Assembly (NCBI GenBank): GCA_025354385.1
Contig: JANXMZ010000068.1
Location: 1 to 35,865 of the forward strand
Origin: Bacteroidota bacterium
GTDB taxonomy: Bacteria > Bacteroidota > Bacteroidia > NS11-12g > UBA955
DNA: 35,865 nucleotides
Direction of reading: 5' to 3'
Each line of letters starts with the position of its first letter. Positions within the stretch are counted from its first letter, which is position 1. The position numbers were made by a program, and so were the translations under genes. Positions 23,573 through 30,622 of this stretch are shown piece after piece. Below the pieces are notes generated by a model, which saw only the letters and a program-made list of their open reading frames with translations, made no database searches and was not told the origin of the DNA.

Positions 23573-24637
23573 ATGAAAAAAAAGCCTGTTGATTTCTCCT
23601 TTATACGGTATGCCAATTGCTGGGAGGATACTACTTTGTTAATTGGAAATACACTACCAAAACCAAATGAAAGCGTTTTGAGCATAGCCTCTGCCGGCGA
23701 TAATTCTTTGGCCTTTCTCGCCTTTGACCCTAAGGAGGTATTGGCTTTTGATATCAACGCTACCCAATTGTATCTCACAGAATTGAAACAAAAAGCCATT
23801 AAACATCTTTCTTATGAGGAGGTTCTGGAAATGTTGGGATTTGTTGTTTCGAAACATAGAATAGAACTGTTTTATAGCATTCAAAAATACCTCAGCATAG
23901 AAGCGTCCAAATATTTTCATAAGCATATAGTCTTAATAGAAAATGGGGTCATACATCAAGGTAAATTTGAAAATTATTTTCGCTTATTCCGTATATGGTT
24001 TTTGCCGTTCATTCATTCTCATAAAACCATCGATAAAATGTTCGAAATAAAATCGGAACCTGAGCAGGTTGAATTTTATCATAACAATTGGAATACTTGG
24101 CGGTGGCGCTTGTTATTTAAGTTGTTTTTTTCTAAAAAAGTACTGGGTAAATATGGTCGCGATCCACAGTTTTTTAACGAAAATAAGTTGCCAGTAGCCG
24201 AAACAATTTTCAGGCAAGCAGAAAGGCATTTACAAAGCACAGAAGTGTTCAGAAATTATTACCTCGACTATCAGTTAAGGGGCGTTTTTAAAGTAAAATT
24301 GCCATTTTATTTAATGCCTGATAATTTTCAAAAAGTGAAAATAAATATTGATAAATTAGAATTGTTTTTAGGAGTGTTAACAGACGTGCCTGTAGAACGC
24401 AAATTTGATATTATGAATCTTTCTAATATTTTTGAATACATGGATGTTGCCACATTTAAAGTGCAAAAAAATCATATAGCAACAATGAGTAAAAGTAATA
24501 CACGAATTGCATACTGGAACTTATTGGTAAAACGCGAACTAAATGCTTTAGATACAAGGTTTAATAAATTGCCAGTAAGGGGTGAGGATTTGTGCTTCTT
24601 TTATCAATCATTCAATCTAAATTCGTATACAGTTTAA
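23573..24637 (+). CDS. DUF3419 protein, BtaA-like SAM:lipid 3-amino-3-carboxypropyltransferase
   Basis: BtaA moves the 3-amino-3-carboxypropyl group of S-adenosylmethionine to the free hydroxyl of diacylglycerol, giving a homoserine lipid; BtaB then trimethylates it to the betaine lipid DGTS. The 354-residue protein shows the DUF3419 features CWEDT at 16-20, the SAM-binding SIASAGDNSLAFL (37-49), AFDINATQLYLTELK (58-72), GKFENYF, GRDPQFF, NYYLDYQLRG, LPFYLMP and NLSNIFEYM in order. The family call is firm. The acceptor is not, as no BtaB-type N-methyltransferase is in the operon or window. The gene starts 12 bp after the phosphatidyltransferase; another ATG at 23565 is out of frame. Its stop shares a base with the next start (TAATG). 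Confidence 0.85.
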   Translation: MKKKPVDFSFIRYANCWEDTTLLIGNTLPKPNESVLSIASAGDNSLAFLAFDPKEVLAFDINATQLYLTELKQKAIKHLSYEEVLEMLGFVVSKHRIELFYSIQKYLSIEASKYFHKHIVLIENGVIHQGKFENYFRLFRIWFLPFIHSHKTIDKMFEIKSEPEQVEFYHNNWNTWRWRLLFKLFFSKKVLGKYGRDPQFFNENKLPVAETIFRQAERHLQSTEVFRNYYLDYQLRGVFKVKLPFYLMPDNFQKVKINIDKLELFLGVLTDVPVERKFDIMNLSNIFEYMDVATFKVQKNHIATMSKSNTRIAYWNLLVKRELNALDTRFNKLPVRGEDLCFFYQSFNLNSYTV

Positions 24638-25290
24638 TGGAAATCATAGCACTTATTAAATTGTCAGCCATGTTTCTTGGCGCTTTTGGAATTGGTGAAA
24701 TAATGTACCACTATTTTCATGTCGAAGTAGAAATAACCCGCAAATGGAGTCATATTTCAGCAGGCATTATTTCCTTATTGTTTCCTTATTTTTTTAAAGA
24801 TATTCAATGGGTGATATTGCTCTGTGCTTTGTTTGCAATTATTTTGGCCGTTTCAAAAAAAATAAACCAATTGCAATCTATTCATAACGTGGAGAGAACC
24901 ACTTATGGTAGCTACCTTTTTCCTCTGGCAGTTATTATTTCTTTCGCGGCTTTTCAATGGAAAAATCATCAGTGCTTATATTTTTATTTGCCTGTTTTAC
25001 ATCTGGCCATTTGCGATTTGTGCGCTGCCTTGGTTGGGAAAAGGTTCCCTATCAAAAAAATAAAAATTTATAAAGAAAATAAAAGTTGGGGTGGCTTTTT
25101 AGCATTTGTAATATCCTCCATTTTATTGCAATCGATATTGCTTTTGTTTGGCTTTCAAATCCCAATGGTATTTATGGTTGCCTGTTCTATTATTGCAGCT
25201 TTTGCAGAGTTATTGAGTCCTAAAGGATTCGATAATATTACCATTCCTTTAACCGTTATTTTAGTAATGTACTTATTTCAAATGTCATGA
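24637..25290 (+). CDS. Phytol/dolichol-kinase-like CTP-dependent lipid kinase
   Basis: The 217-residue membrane protein (about six or seven helices) carries the motifs of the VTE5/farnesol-kinase/dolichol-kinase family: EITRKWSHISAG (32-43), RTTYGSYLFPL (87-97), ICDLCAALVGKRF (125-137), KSWGGFLAF (149-157) and ELLSPKGFDNITIPL (191-205). Members phosphorylate isoprenoid alcohols (phytol, farnesol, dolichol) with CTP; some relatives phosphorylate diacylglycerol. So a polyprenol kinase role is likely, though the alcohol is unknown. The ATG at 24637 (overlapping the previous stop as TAATG) is preferred to a GTG at 24592 inside the previous gene because the family motif then starts at residue 32. 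It overlaps the next gene by ATGA. Confidence 0.82.
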   Translation: MEIIALIKLSAMFLGAFGIGEIMYHYFHVEVEITRKWSHISAGIISLLFPYFFKDIQWVILLCALFAIILAVSKKINQLQSIHNVERTTYGSYLFPLAVIISFAAFQWKNHQCLYFYLPVLHLAICDLCAALVGKRFPIKKIKIYKENKSWGGFLAFVISSILLQSILLLFGFQIPMVFMVACSIIAAFAELLSPKGFDNITIPLTVILVMYLFQMS

Positions 25291-26249
25291 GTTTGGTTCA
25301 TTTTAATTTGTCAGATATGGATATGTTAGTGCAATTTTATTCTCTTTCAAGGCTCCTATATTCGCATGATATAAATTATGCAGAACAAACGAATAGTTTG
25401 GATACAAAAAGTTTTTTGAGTGGATATTTTACCCTTGATAATGGCCTTGTAAATGCTAGAGGCGTTTTATATCGCAGTGAATTAATGCAAGATGGCAATT
25501 TCATATTTTTTATTGGTCATTTCGAAGCCAAAACCCTAACAATCGGGATTGATTTTTTAGAACAATTTAAGACCATGTTTCAGAGTCAATATAAAGATGC
25601 GATTCTCATGGGTCCTATGAATGGTAGTACATGGAACAATTACAGGTTGGCCTCGGGTAATGTTGAATATTTATTTCAAAATGACATTGTGAATCCTGTT
25701 TTTTATTCGGCTGTTTTCGAGAAGGTAGGTTTTCGCATTCAATCAATTTATTATACGCAAATGCAAACCAGCTTTGATATTGATTTGGAAATTCCAGAAG
25801 GATACAAAATTGCATACAAATTAAAAGAGGAGTGGGTAGAACTATTGCCGGAAATATGTGAAATTACTATGGAAGCATTTGCCTTAGCTCCCTTATTTAC
25901 ACGAATTGAATTTTCTGAATTTAATGAAAAATATTTGCGTATGCTGGCCGTTTTAGATACTGCATTAATGCCTTTGGTGTACAATGAGTTAAATGATTTA
26001 GTTGGTTATGGTGTTGCCTATTTATCGGCTTTAGATAATAGTATGACAGCCAAAACAATTGCAAGAAAAAGGAGCATGAGATACGCAGGGGTCGGTAGAA
26101 TTCTTAGCAATGAAATGATGCAATTGGCCAAGCAATATGCAGTAGATAAATTATACCATGCTTTCATGCATCAACAAAATCATTCAAAAGTTTTATCCCA
26201 AAAATATGGGGCACAAAATGTTAAGCAATACTTACTTTATCAATTGTAA
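25287..26249 (+). CDS. GNAT-like acyltransferase
   Basis: The 320-residue protein has an N-terminal region with GPMNGSTWNNYRL (about 109-121), seen in some GNAT-type proteins of two-lobed form, and a C-terminal GNAT-like fold with the coenzyme A loop RYAGVGRIL (265-273) and LYHAFMHQQN (285-294). The family transfers acyl groups from acyl-CoA to amines or, less often, hydroxyls. The exact substrate is not visible. With the adenylate-forming ligase immediately downstream and the amino-group-creating BtaA-like enzyme just upstream, acylation of a lipid amine is an attractive possibility, but this is inference. It starts by overlapping the kinase stop (ATGA). Confidence 0.68.
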   Translation: MSLVHFNLSDMDMLVQFYSLSRLLYSHDINYAEQTNSLDTKSFLSGYFTLDNGLVNARGVLYRSELMQDGNFIFFIGHFEAKTLTIGIDFLEQFKTMFQSQYKDAILMGPMNGSTWNNYRLASGNVEYLFQNDIVNPVFYSAVFEKVGFRIQSIYYTQMQTSFDIDLEIPEGYKIAYKLKEEWVELLPEICEITMEAFALAPLFTRIEFSEFNEKYLRMLAVLDTALMPLVYNELNDLVGYGVAYLSALDNSMTAKTIARKRSMRYAGVGRILSNEMMQLAKQYAVDKLYHAFMHQQNHSKVLSQKYGAQNVKQYLLYQL

Positions 26250-27733
26250 TTACTATCTCCAATTTAAATTCCAATATTGTCCGTCATTTTTTTGAGCAAG
26301 CATTAAAAAAGCCCGAAACTAAAGCTATTCAGCATGGCAGTCGCTCGTTAACATATGCTGAGTTGAAAACCTTGGTATTAGGATTTCAAGCAAAATTTAA
26401 GGGTAAGGGATTCATTAATTCGAAAAAGATTTTAGTATTACACCCTCTAAGTATAGAGATGTACGCCTCTTTACTAGCCTTGTTGGCCAATGGATGCACT
26501 TTGGTATTTGTAGAAGAGTGGACCAATATAGCGGATGTTAAAATGGCGCAACAAAAGATTCAATGCGATGGTGTTTTATGCACCACCAAAGTTCGTTTAA
26601 TAAGTTGGCTGTATCAACCATTTAGGCAATTAAAATGGTTGAACACACAGGTCATAAGTGCAGCAGCAGCAGAAGAAGAAGATTTGTTTATTGCAGAAGT
26701 GGAGGAAGATCAAGCCGCCATTATTTCATTTACCTCTGGCACGGGCTCCCCTTCCAAAGCAATTATACGAACCCATAACATTGTCAATGCGCAGTTTGCA
26801 GCCTTAAAGTCGTATATTGTTGTGAGTGCCGATGCCTGCATGTGCACCAATTTCCCAGTGGTTATATTATTAAATTTAGGTATAGGAATTAGCACATTTA
26901 TTTCGTCTCATATTAATATAAGCGCATTGCCTCAATCCGATTTTAAAAAATTAGCCGATGAAATAATTGGCAATAAAATAACCCATTTATCTTTTTCCCC
27001 ATTTGTTTTATACCGTCTCAGTCAAAACATTGAGAATCCCATTTCAATAAAACAAATTATATGTGGTGGGGCGGCTTTATTCCCAGTAAGAATAAATCAA
27101 ATTCAGGATAAATTGAAAGCAGAATCGTTTACCATTTTATATGGATCATCGGAGGCCGAACCCATTGCCCATTGTAGTGCTTCGGAAGCCTTGTTGAACG
27201 AAAGAACCAATGGATTGTTTGTTGGAGCAGTAGATGGTTTTACCGAACTTAAAATTGTGAAAATAGAAGGAGAAGAAGTGATATTGTGCAACCCAGAAGA
27301 ACCAGGCGAAGTAATAGTGACCGGTAAGCATGTGGTTAAAAATTATATGGATTCCGAAATAGCTTATCAGCAAAATAAAATAGTATATGAAGGAAAAATA
27401 TGGCATCGCACTGGCGATTATGCGTATTTCAATGCGGCACATCAAGTGATTTTAACGGGGCCATTAAAATATAAATATAACAGAATGTATCTTATTGAAT
27501 TGGAAAAGCAACTCGTTTTGATGGATGGGGTGTTATTCGCAACCATTGTAGATGGAATGGCCTATATTCAAATGGATGATAATGCTGGTACAAAAGAGCG
27601 GGAGAGTTTTAAAAGACATTTTCCCTTTTTAAAGGATATTGTGTTTACAGACTTACCCATGGATAAAAGACATTACGGCAAAATAAAATACCGTGTACTT
27701 TCTGAAATGAAAAAAAATACCGAAACCAGATAG
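26249..27733 (+). CDS. AMP-binding (adenylate-forming) ligase with unusual start codon
   Basis: The protein is an acyl-CoA-synthetase-like adenylating enzyme that activates a carboxylic acid with ATP. Counting from 26249, it shows SFTSGTGSPSKAI (160-172, P-loop A3), YGSSEAEPI (298-306, A5), WHRTGDYAY (385-393, A7) and GKIKY with the catalytic Lys478 (A10). The A8 region reads LTGPLKYKYN where most members have GR, a departure. The family N-terminus continues in frame upstream of the first TTG (26363): residues IVRHFFEQAL and HGSRSLTYAELKT are typical. No ATG/GTG/TTG precedes that; the frame opens at a stop at 26222-26224. ATT at 26249, overlapping the GNAT stop as TAATT, is the most natural start (494 residues), but a rare start, a base error or another site are all possible. 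Substrate unknown; some resemblance to OleC-type ligases. Confidence 0.75.
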   Translation: MTISNLNSNIVRHFFEQALKKPETKAIQHGSRSLTYAELKTLVLGFQAKFKGKGFINSKKILVLHPLSIEMYASLLALLANGCTLVFVEEWTNIADVKMAQQKIQCDGVLCTTKVRLISWLYQPFRQLKWLNTQVISAAAAEEEDLFIAEVEEDQAAIISFTSGTGSPSKAIIRTHNIVNAQFAALKSYIVVSADACMCTNFPVVILLNLGIGISTFISSHINISALPQSDFKKLADEIIGNKITHLSFSPFVLYRLSQNIENPISIKQIICGGAALFPVRINQIQDKLKAESFTILYGSSEAEPIAHCSASEALLNERTNGLFVGAVDGFTELKIVKIEGEEVILCNPEEPGEVIVTGKHVVKNYMDSEIAYQQNKIVYEGKIWHRTGDYAYFNAAHQVILTGPLKYKYNRMYLIELEKQLVLMDGVLFATIVDGMAYIQMDDNAGTKERESFKRHFPFLKDIVFTDLPMDKRHYGKIKYRVLSEMKKNTETR

Positions 27734-27788
27734 GCCATAGAACTTAGCGTAACATTTCTTCAACCAAAGATCATTAATTTCGAAAACT

Positions 27789-27811
27789 AAAGTTTAAGCT
27801 TCGTAAACTTT
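27789..27811 (+). terminator. Weak candidate terminator of the lipid operon
   Basis: AAAGTTTA and TAAACTTT make a perfect 8-bp but AT-rich stem with a 7-nt loop, 55 bp after the last stop. There is no real T run beyond the stem, so support is low. Confidence 0.3.
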
Positions 27812-27840
27812 CTGTTTGTAAAACCAATCCTAATATAAAG

Positions 27841-28007
27841 GTAGTTCGGGATATGAAATTATTGCGATTTAAGGCGGATTGTCCGCACACCTTACCCTAA
27901 AATTCGCTTTGATGCCTTAATTTTAAATTAAATTGTCAAAACAAAAAGTAAAAAAATGAATATTGATTGTTTAAATCAGTTTGTTAGTTTGCTTAACCCG
28001 AACTCAC
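27841..28007. repeat. 167-bp segment bounded by imperfect inverted repeats (MITE-like or IS remnant)
   Basis: The left end starts GTAGTTCGGGATATG (27841-27855). The right end, read on the minus strand (28007 to 27991), is GTGAGTTCGGGTTAAGC. A third copy, GTGAGTTCGGGATAAGC, lies at 35729-35745 and differs from the right end at one base. The 27841 and 35729 copies also share GCGGATTG about 30 bp further in. No ORF with transposase features lies inside. Confidence 0.45.
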
Positions 28008-28055
28008 GATAATCTATCTTTTCAAAGAATAAGCGAATATTGATTGGTGTAAATT

Positions 28056-29321
28056 TTAAGCAAGTACCAATTGTCTCGCCATTCCCAATTCTTGATTGAG
28101 CATCACTTTTTTATTGGAAAGAAAAACAGGAATCGCATTTTCCTTTTTGTTGTTGTAAACCGTTAACAGGGTACAATCGGTTTGTTGTTCTATTTGGTAT
28201 TCTCCAGAAAGTGCTTTAATCATCTCAGATATTTTATCTTCTTTGGTATCGCAGCAAGCAGAAAAACTAATGGCGGAATTTTGCATAACGTTAATGCGCA
28301 CTTTGAATTTAGCGAAGGCATCGAAAATAGCACTTAGGTTATCTTCTGCAATAAATGAATAATTTTTTGTGGAGATAGAGAGCAAGGTTTGTTTGTCTTT
28401 TACAATGTAACACTCTTTGGTTAAGGCAGCCGCTTGATTATTAACAGAGGTTCCGGGTGCGTTGATGTTAATGAAAGAATTCACATTTAATTGTATGTTC
28501 TTGCTTTTTAAAGGCTGTATGGTTTTGGGGTGAATTACGGAAGCCCCATAATAGGCCAGCTCGATAGCTTGATTGTAATTAATAGCCTCTAATTTTACAG
28601 CATCATTAAATTGTTTGGGATCGGCATTCATCACACCTGCCACGTCTTTCCATATAGTTACATCCTGCGCATCCAAACAATAGGCGAAAATAGCAGCGCT
28701 GTAATCGGAGCCTTCTCTTCCCAAAGTGGTGGTATTGTTTTGTTCATCGCGACCAATAAACCCTTGGGTAATTACCACGCTTCTGTCTATATAAGGTTTT
28801 AATATGCGTTTAATGGTCTCTTCAGTTTCAGTCCATTTTACTCTACCTTCTCTAAAGTTGTTATCCGTTTGTATAAAATTGCGAGCATCTACCCATTTGT
28901 TTTTGGTCTCTATGCTTTGTAAATAATCGCTCACAATTTTTGTGGAGAGTAATTCACCATAACAAATAATACCATCGTATATTTCATCATAACTAACATT
29001 GTTGTATTTTTTTTCTACAAGACATTCCAATTCCATGAGCAAATCTTCTAAATCAGAAAAAATATGGTGTTTTTGGTCACTGATTAAATCATTGGCAATT
29101 TTAAAATGAAAATCTTTTAATTCTTGTATAATTTCTTGCTTCTTCAGAACATCATTTTTCCAAAAAGCCTCCACCAATTCCTCTAATTTATTCGTGTTTT
29201 TTCCCATTGCAGAGATTATGACAAGTAGTTTTTCCCCGGCATATTGGGCAATAATATGACCTACATTCCTTACTGCATCAGCATCTTTAACAGATGCACC
29301 ACCAAATTTAAAGACTTTCAT
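28056..29321 (-). CDS. Aspartate kinase (monofunctional)
   Basis: This enzyme phosphorylates L-aspartate as the first step to lysine, threonine, methionine and diaminopimelate. The 421-residue protein has FKFGGASV (4-11), the GREGSDYSAA motif (201-210), VTIWKDVAGVMNADP (221-235), ASVIHPKT (260-267) and C-terminal ACT-type regulatory regions from about 305 to 395. The start is ATG 29321; an upstream in-frame Met at 29387 would place 22 non-family residues in front and overlap the divergent gene. Length is typical of single-function enzymes; no homoserine dehydrogenase is fused. The residues that decide feedback sensitivity cannot be judged by eye. Confidence 0.9.
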   Translation of the reverse strand: MKVFKFGGASVKDADAVRNVGHIIAQYAGEKLLVIISAMGKNTNKLEELVEAFWKNDVLKKQEIIQELKDFHFKIANDLISDQKHHIFSDLEDLLMELECLVEKKYNNVSYDEIYDGIICYGELLSTKIVSDYLQSIETKNKWVDARNFIQTDNNFREGRVKWTETEETIKRILKPYIDRSVVITQGFIGRDEQNNTTTLGREGSDYSAAIFAYCLDAQDVTIWKDVAGVMNADPKQFNDAVKLEAINYNQAIELAYYGASVIHPKTIQPLKSKNIQLNVNSFININAPGTSVNNQAAALTKECYIVKDKQTLLSISTKNYSFIAEDNLSAIFDAFAKFKVRINVMQNSAISFSACCDTKEDKISEMIKALSGEYQIEQQTDCTLLTVYNNKKENAIPVFLSNKKVMLNQELGMARQLVLA

Positions 29322-29330
29322 TCTTTTGCT

Positions 29331-29338
29331 TATTTTTG
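29331..29338 (+). promoter_or_regulatory. Candidate -7 element for fructose-1,6-bisphosphatase
   Basis: TATTTTTG matches TAnnTTTG, 33 bp before the ATG at 29372. No -33 TTG at the right spacing was found. It abuts the element for the opposite strand at 29339. Confidence 0.4.
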
Positions 29339-29346
29339 CAAAAGTA
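29339..29346 (-). promoter_or_regulatory. Candidate -7 element for aspartate kinase
   Basis: The minus strand reads TACTTTTG, matching TAnnTTTG, 17 bp before the ATG at 29321. A TTTG (minus strand, 29369-29372) stands 22 bp upstream as a possible -33 element. Confidence 0.45.
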
Positions 29347-29371
29347 ATTAAAGCATATAAATTAATAACAA

Positions 29372-30382
29372 ATGGAAAAAAATACAATCGTTACCCTTAA
29401 CCAGTTTATTGCCGATCAGCAAAATCAATTCCCCTTTGTAAAAGGGAGTTTGTCGCGCATTTTTAGGGACATTCAATTGGCTGCTAAAATGATTAACAGA
29501 GATGTTAGAAAGGCCGGTCTGATAGATATTCTCGGAAACTTTGGAGAAACCAATATACAAGGTGAGGAGCAAAAAAAATTAGATGTTATTAGTAATGATG
29601 TGTTCAAACGTCTGATGGATATGAGTGGCGATTGTATCTGTGTGGTTTCGGAGGAAGATGATGATATACACTGGTGCCCAAATGGTGCAGATGCAAAATA
29701 TATTTTGGCGATTGATCCATTAGATGGTTCCTCCAATATCGATGTTAATGCTTCTATCGGTTCTATTTTTTCTATATACAAAAGATTGTCTCCAGATAAG
29801 CCAGTTGACAATGAAGATATCATGCAAGCAGGTGTCAATCAAGTAGCAGCAGGTTATGTTATATATGGCACGGCTACCATGTTTGTATACACTACGGGCA
29901 GCGGAGTTAATGGCTTTACGCTAGACGATTCTATTATGGAGTTTTGCTTATCTCATCCGGAAATTAAAACGCCTCAGAATGGTAGTATTTTCTCCGTTAA
30001 CGAGGGGAATTTAAATGAATTTCACCCAGGTGTAATCGAATATGTGAACTGGTGTAAGGGCAATAATAAAGAGGAAAAACGCCCTTATTCTGCAAGATAC
30101 ATTGGTTCTTTAATTGCCGATTTTCACAGAAACTTATTGAAAGGGGGGATTTATTTATACCCTGCAACAGCCAAAGCTCCAAATGGTAAACTTCGTTTAC
30201 TATATGAATGTAACCCTATGGCATTTTTAGTAGAGCAAGCGGGTGGCAAAGCCACTACAGGTTCTCAAAGGATTATGGAGATTCAACCAGAAAACTTGCA
30301 CCAACGTACACCACTTATCATCGGTTCCACTGAGATGGTGAATCAGGTGGAACGTTTGCTAAGCAATGTGGCAGAGCAATAA
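29372..30382 (+). CDS. fbp: Fructose-1,6-bisphosphatase, class I
   Basis: The enzyme hydrolyses fructose-1,6-bisphosphate to fructose-6-phosphate in gluconeogenesis. The 336-residue protein shows the class I signature: metal ligands in VSEEDDD (92-98) and DPLDGSSNID (115-124), the substrate region PYSARYIGSL and ADFHRNLLKGGIYLYP, and GKLRLLYECNPMAFLVEQAG near 270-290. Length matches the family. It is divergent from aspartate kinase with 50 bp between starts, and is followed by a bidirectional terminator. Confidence 0.96.
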   Translation: MEKNTIVTLNQFIADQQNQFPFVKGSLSRIFRDIQLAAKMINRDVRKAGLIDILGNFGETNIQGEEQKKLDVISNDVFKRLMDMSGDCICVVSEEDDDIHWCPNGADAKYILAIDPLDGSSNIDVNASIGSIFSIYKRLSPDKPVDNEDIMQAGVNQVAAGYVIYGTATMFVYTTGSGVNGFTLDDSIMEFCLSHPEIKTPQNGSIFSVNEGNLNEFHPGVIEYVNWCKGNNKEEKRPYSARYIGSLIADFHRNLLKGGIYLYPATAKAPNGKLRLLYECNPMAFLVEQAGGKATTGSQRIMEIQPENLHQRTPLIIGSTEMVNQVERLLSNVAEQ

Positions 30383-30390
30383 TTTCTAAA

Positions 30391-30404
30391 GAGATACGTA
30401 TCTC
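30391..30404. repeat. Perfect 14-bp palindrome after fbp
   Basis: GAGATACGTATCTC is a perfect palindrome starting 9 bp after the fbp stop. It could be an operator-like site or chance; nothing links it to a known regulator. Confidence 0.5.
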
Positions 30405-30570
30405 AATAAATTTGTAGCGAACTTTGCTCTTGCTAAGCAAACCACATGGCATCAACGATGGTAAAATTAGTTTAGCATGGGTTATACTTTGCGCTTAGCC
30501 TAATAAGTTTTTTGATAAGCTAAAGGGATTGGTATAAAATATCCTATTCATTTTTAATTATTAAAGCATA

Positions 30571-30599
30571 AAAAAACCCAGACAAGTCTGGGTTTTTTT
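30571..30599. terminator. Bidirectional Rho-independent terminator
   Basis: AAAAAACCCAGAC and GTCTGGGTTTTTT form a 13-bp stem with an AA loop and T runs in both directions. It sits between the convergent fbp gene and the T9SS beta-helix protein gene and can end both transcripts. Confidence 0.93.
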
Positions 30600-30622
30600 A
30601 TCAAATCAAATAATTTTAAAAA

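Larger units (their letters stand above)
17597..27733 (+). other. Putative nine-gene lipid-biosynthesis operon
   Basis: Nine plus-strand genes follow each other with overlaps of 1 to 13 bp or gaps of at most 12 bp: HMG-CoA reductase, UbiA-like prenyltransferase, dikinase, CdsA-like, CDP-alcohol phosphatidyltransferase, DUF3419/BtaA-like, phytol/dolichol-kinase-like, GNAT-like, adenylate-forming ligase. No terminator or promoter candidate is seen inside. Five of the nine have clear membrane segments or act on membrane lipids. The spacing indicates co-transcription and translational coupling; the joint function is inferred. Confidence 0.85.
27734..28055. other. Intergenic region between lipid operon and aspartate kinase
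   Basis: This region holds a weak hairpin (27789-27811), an imperfect inverted-repeat segment (27841-28007) and a small palindromic stem GCGGA/TCCGC at 27874-27886. No coding gene, tRNA or clear promoter is seen. Confidence 0.6.

Noticed and set aside
25287..26362. GNAT and ligase as one fusion protein through a frameshift
   Set aside because: The two frames differ and no slippery heptamer is evident near 26240; the overlapping TAATT junction is a simpler explanation.
17597..27733. Archaeal-type ether lipid pathway in bacteria
   Set aside because: UbiA- and CDP-lipid-type genes are suggestive, but no geranylgeranylglyceryl phosphate synthase or sn-glycerol-1-phosphate dehydrogenase is present here, so the specific claim is not supported.
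29322..29387. Upstream start for aspartate kinase
   Set aside because: It adds 22 residues unlike the family and overlaps the divergent gene; the FKFGGAS motif begins four residues after the ATG at 29321.
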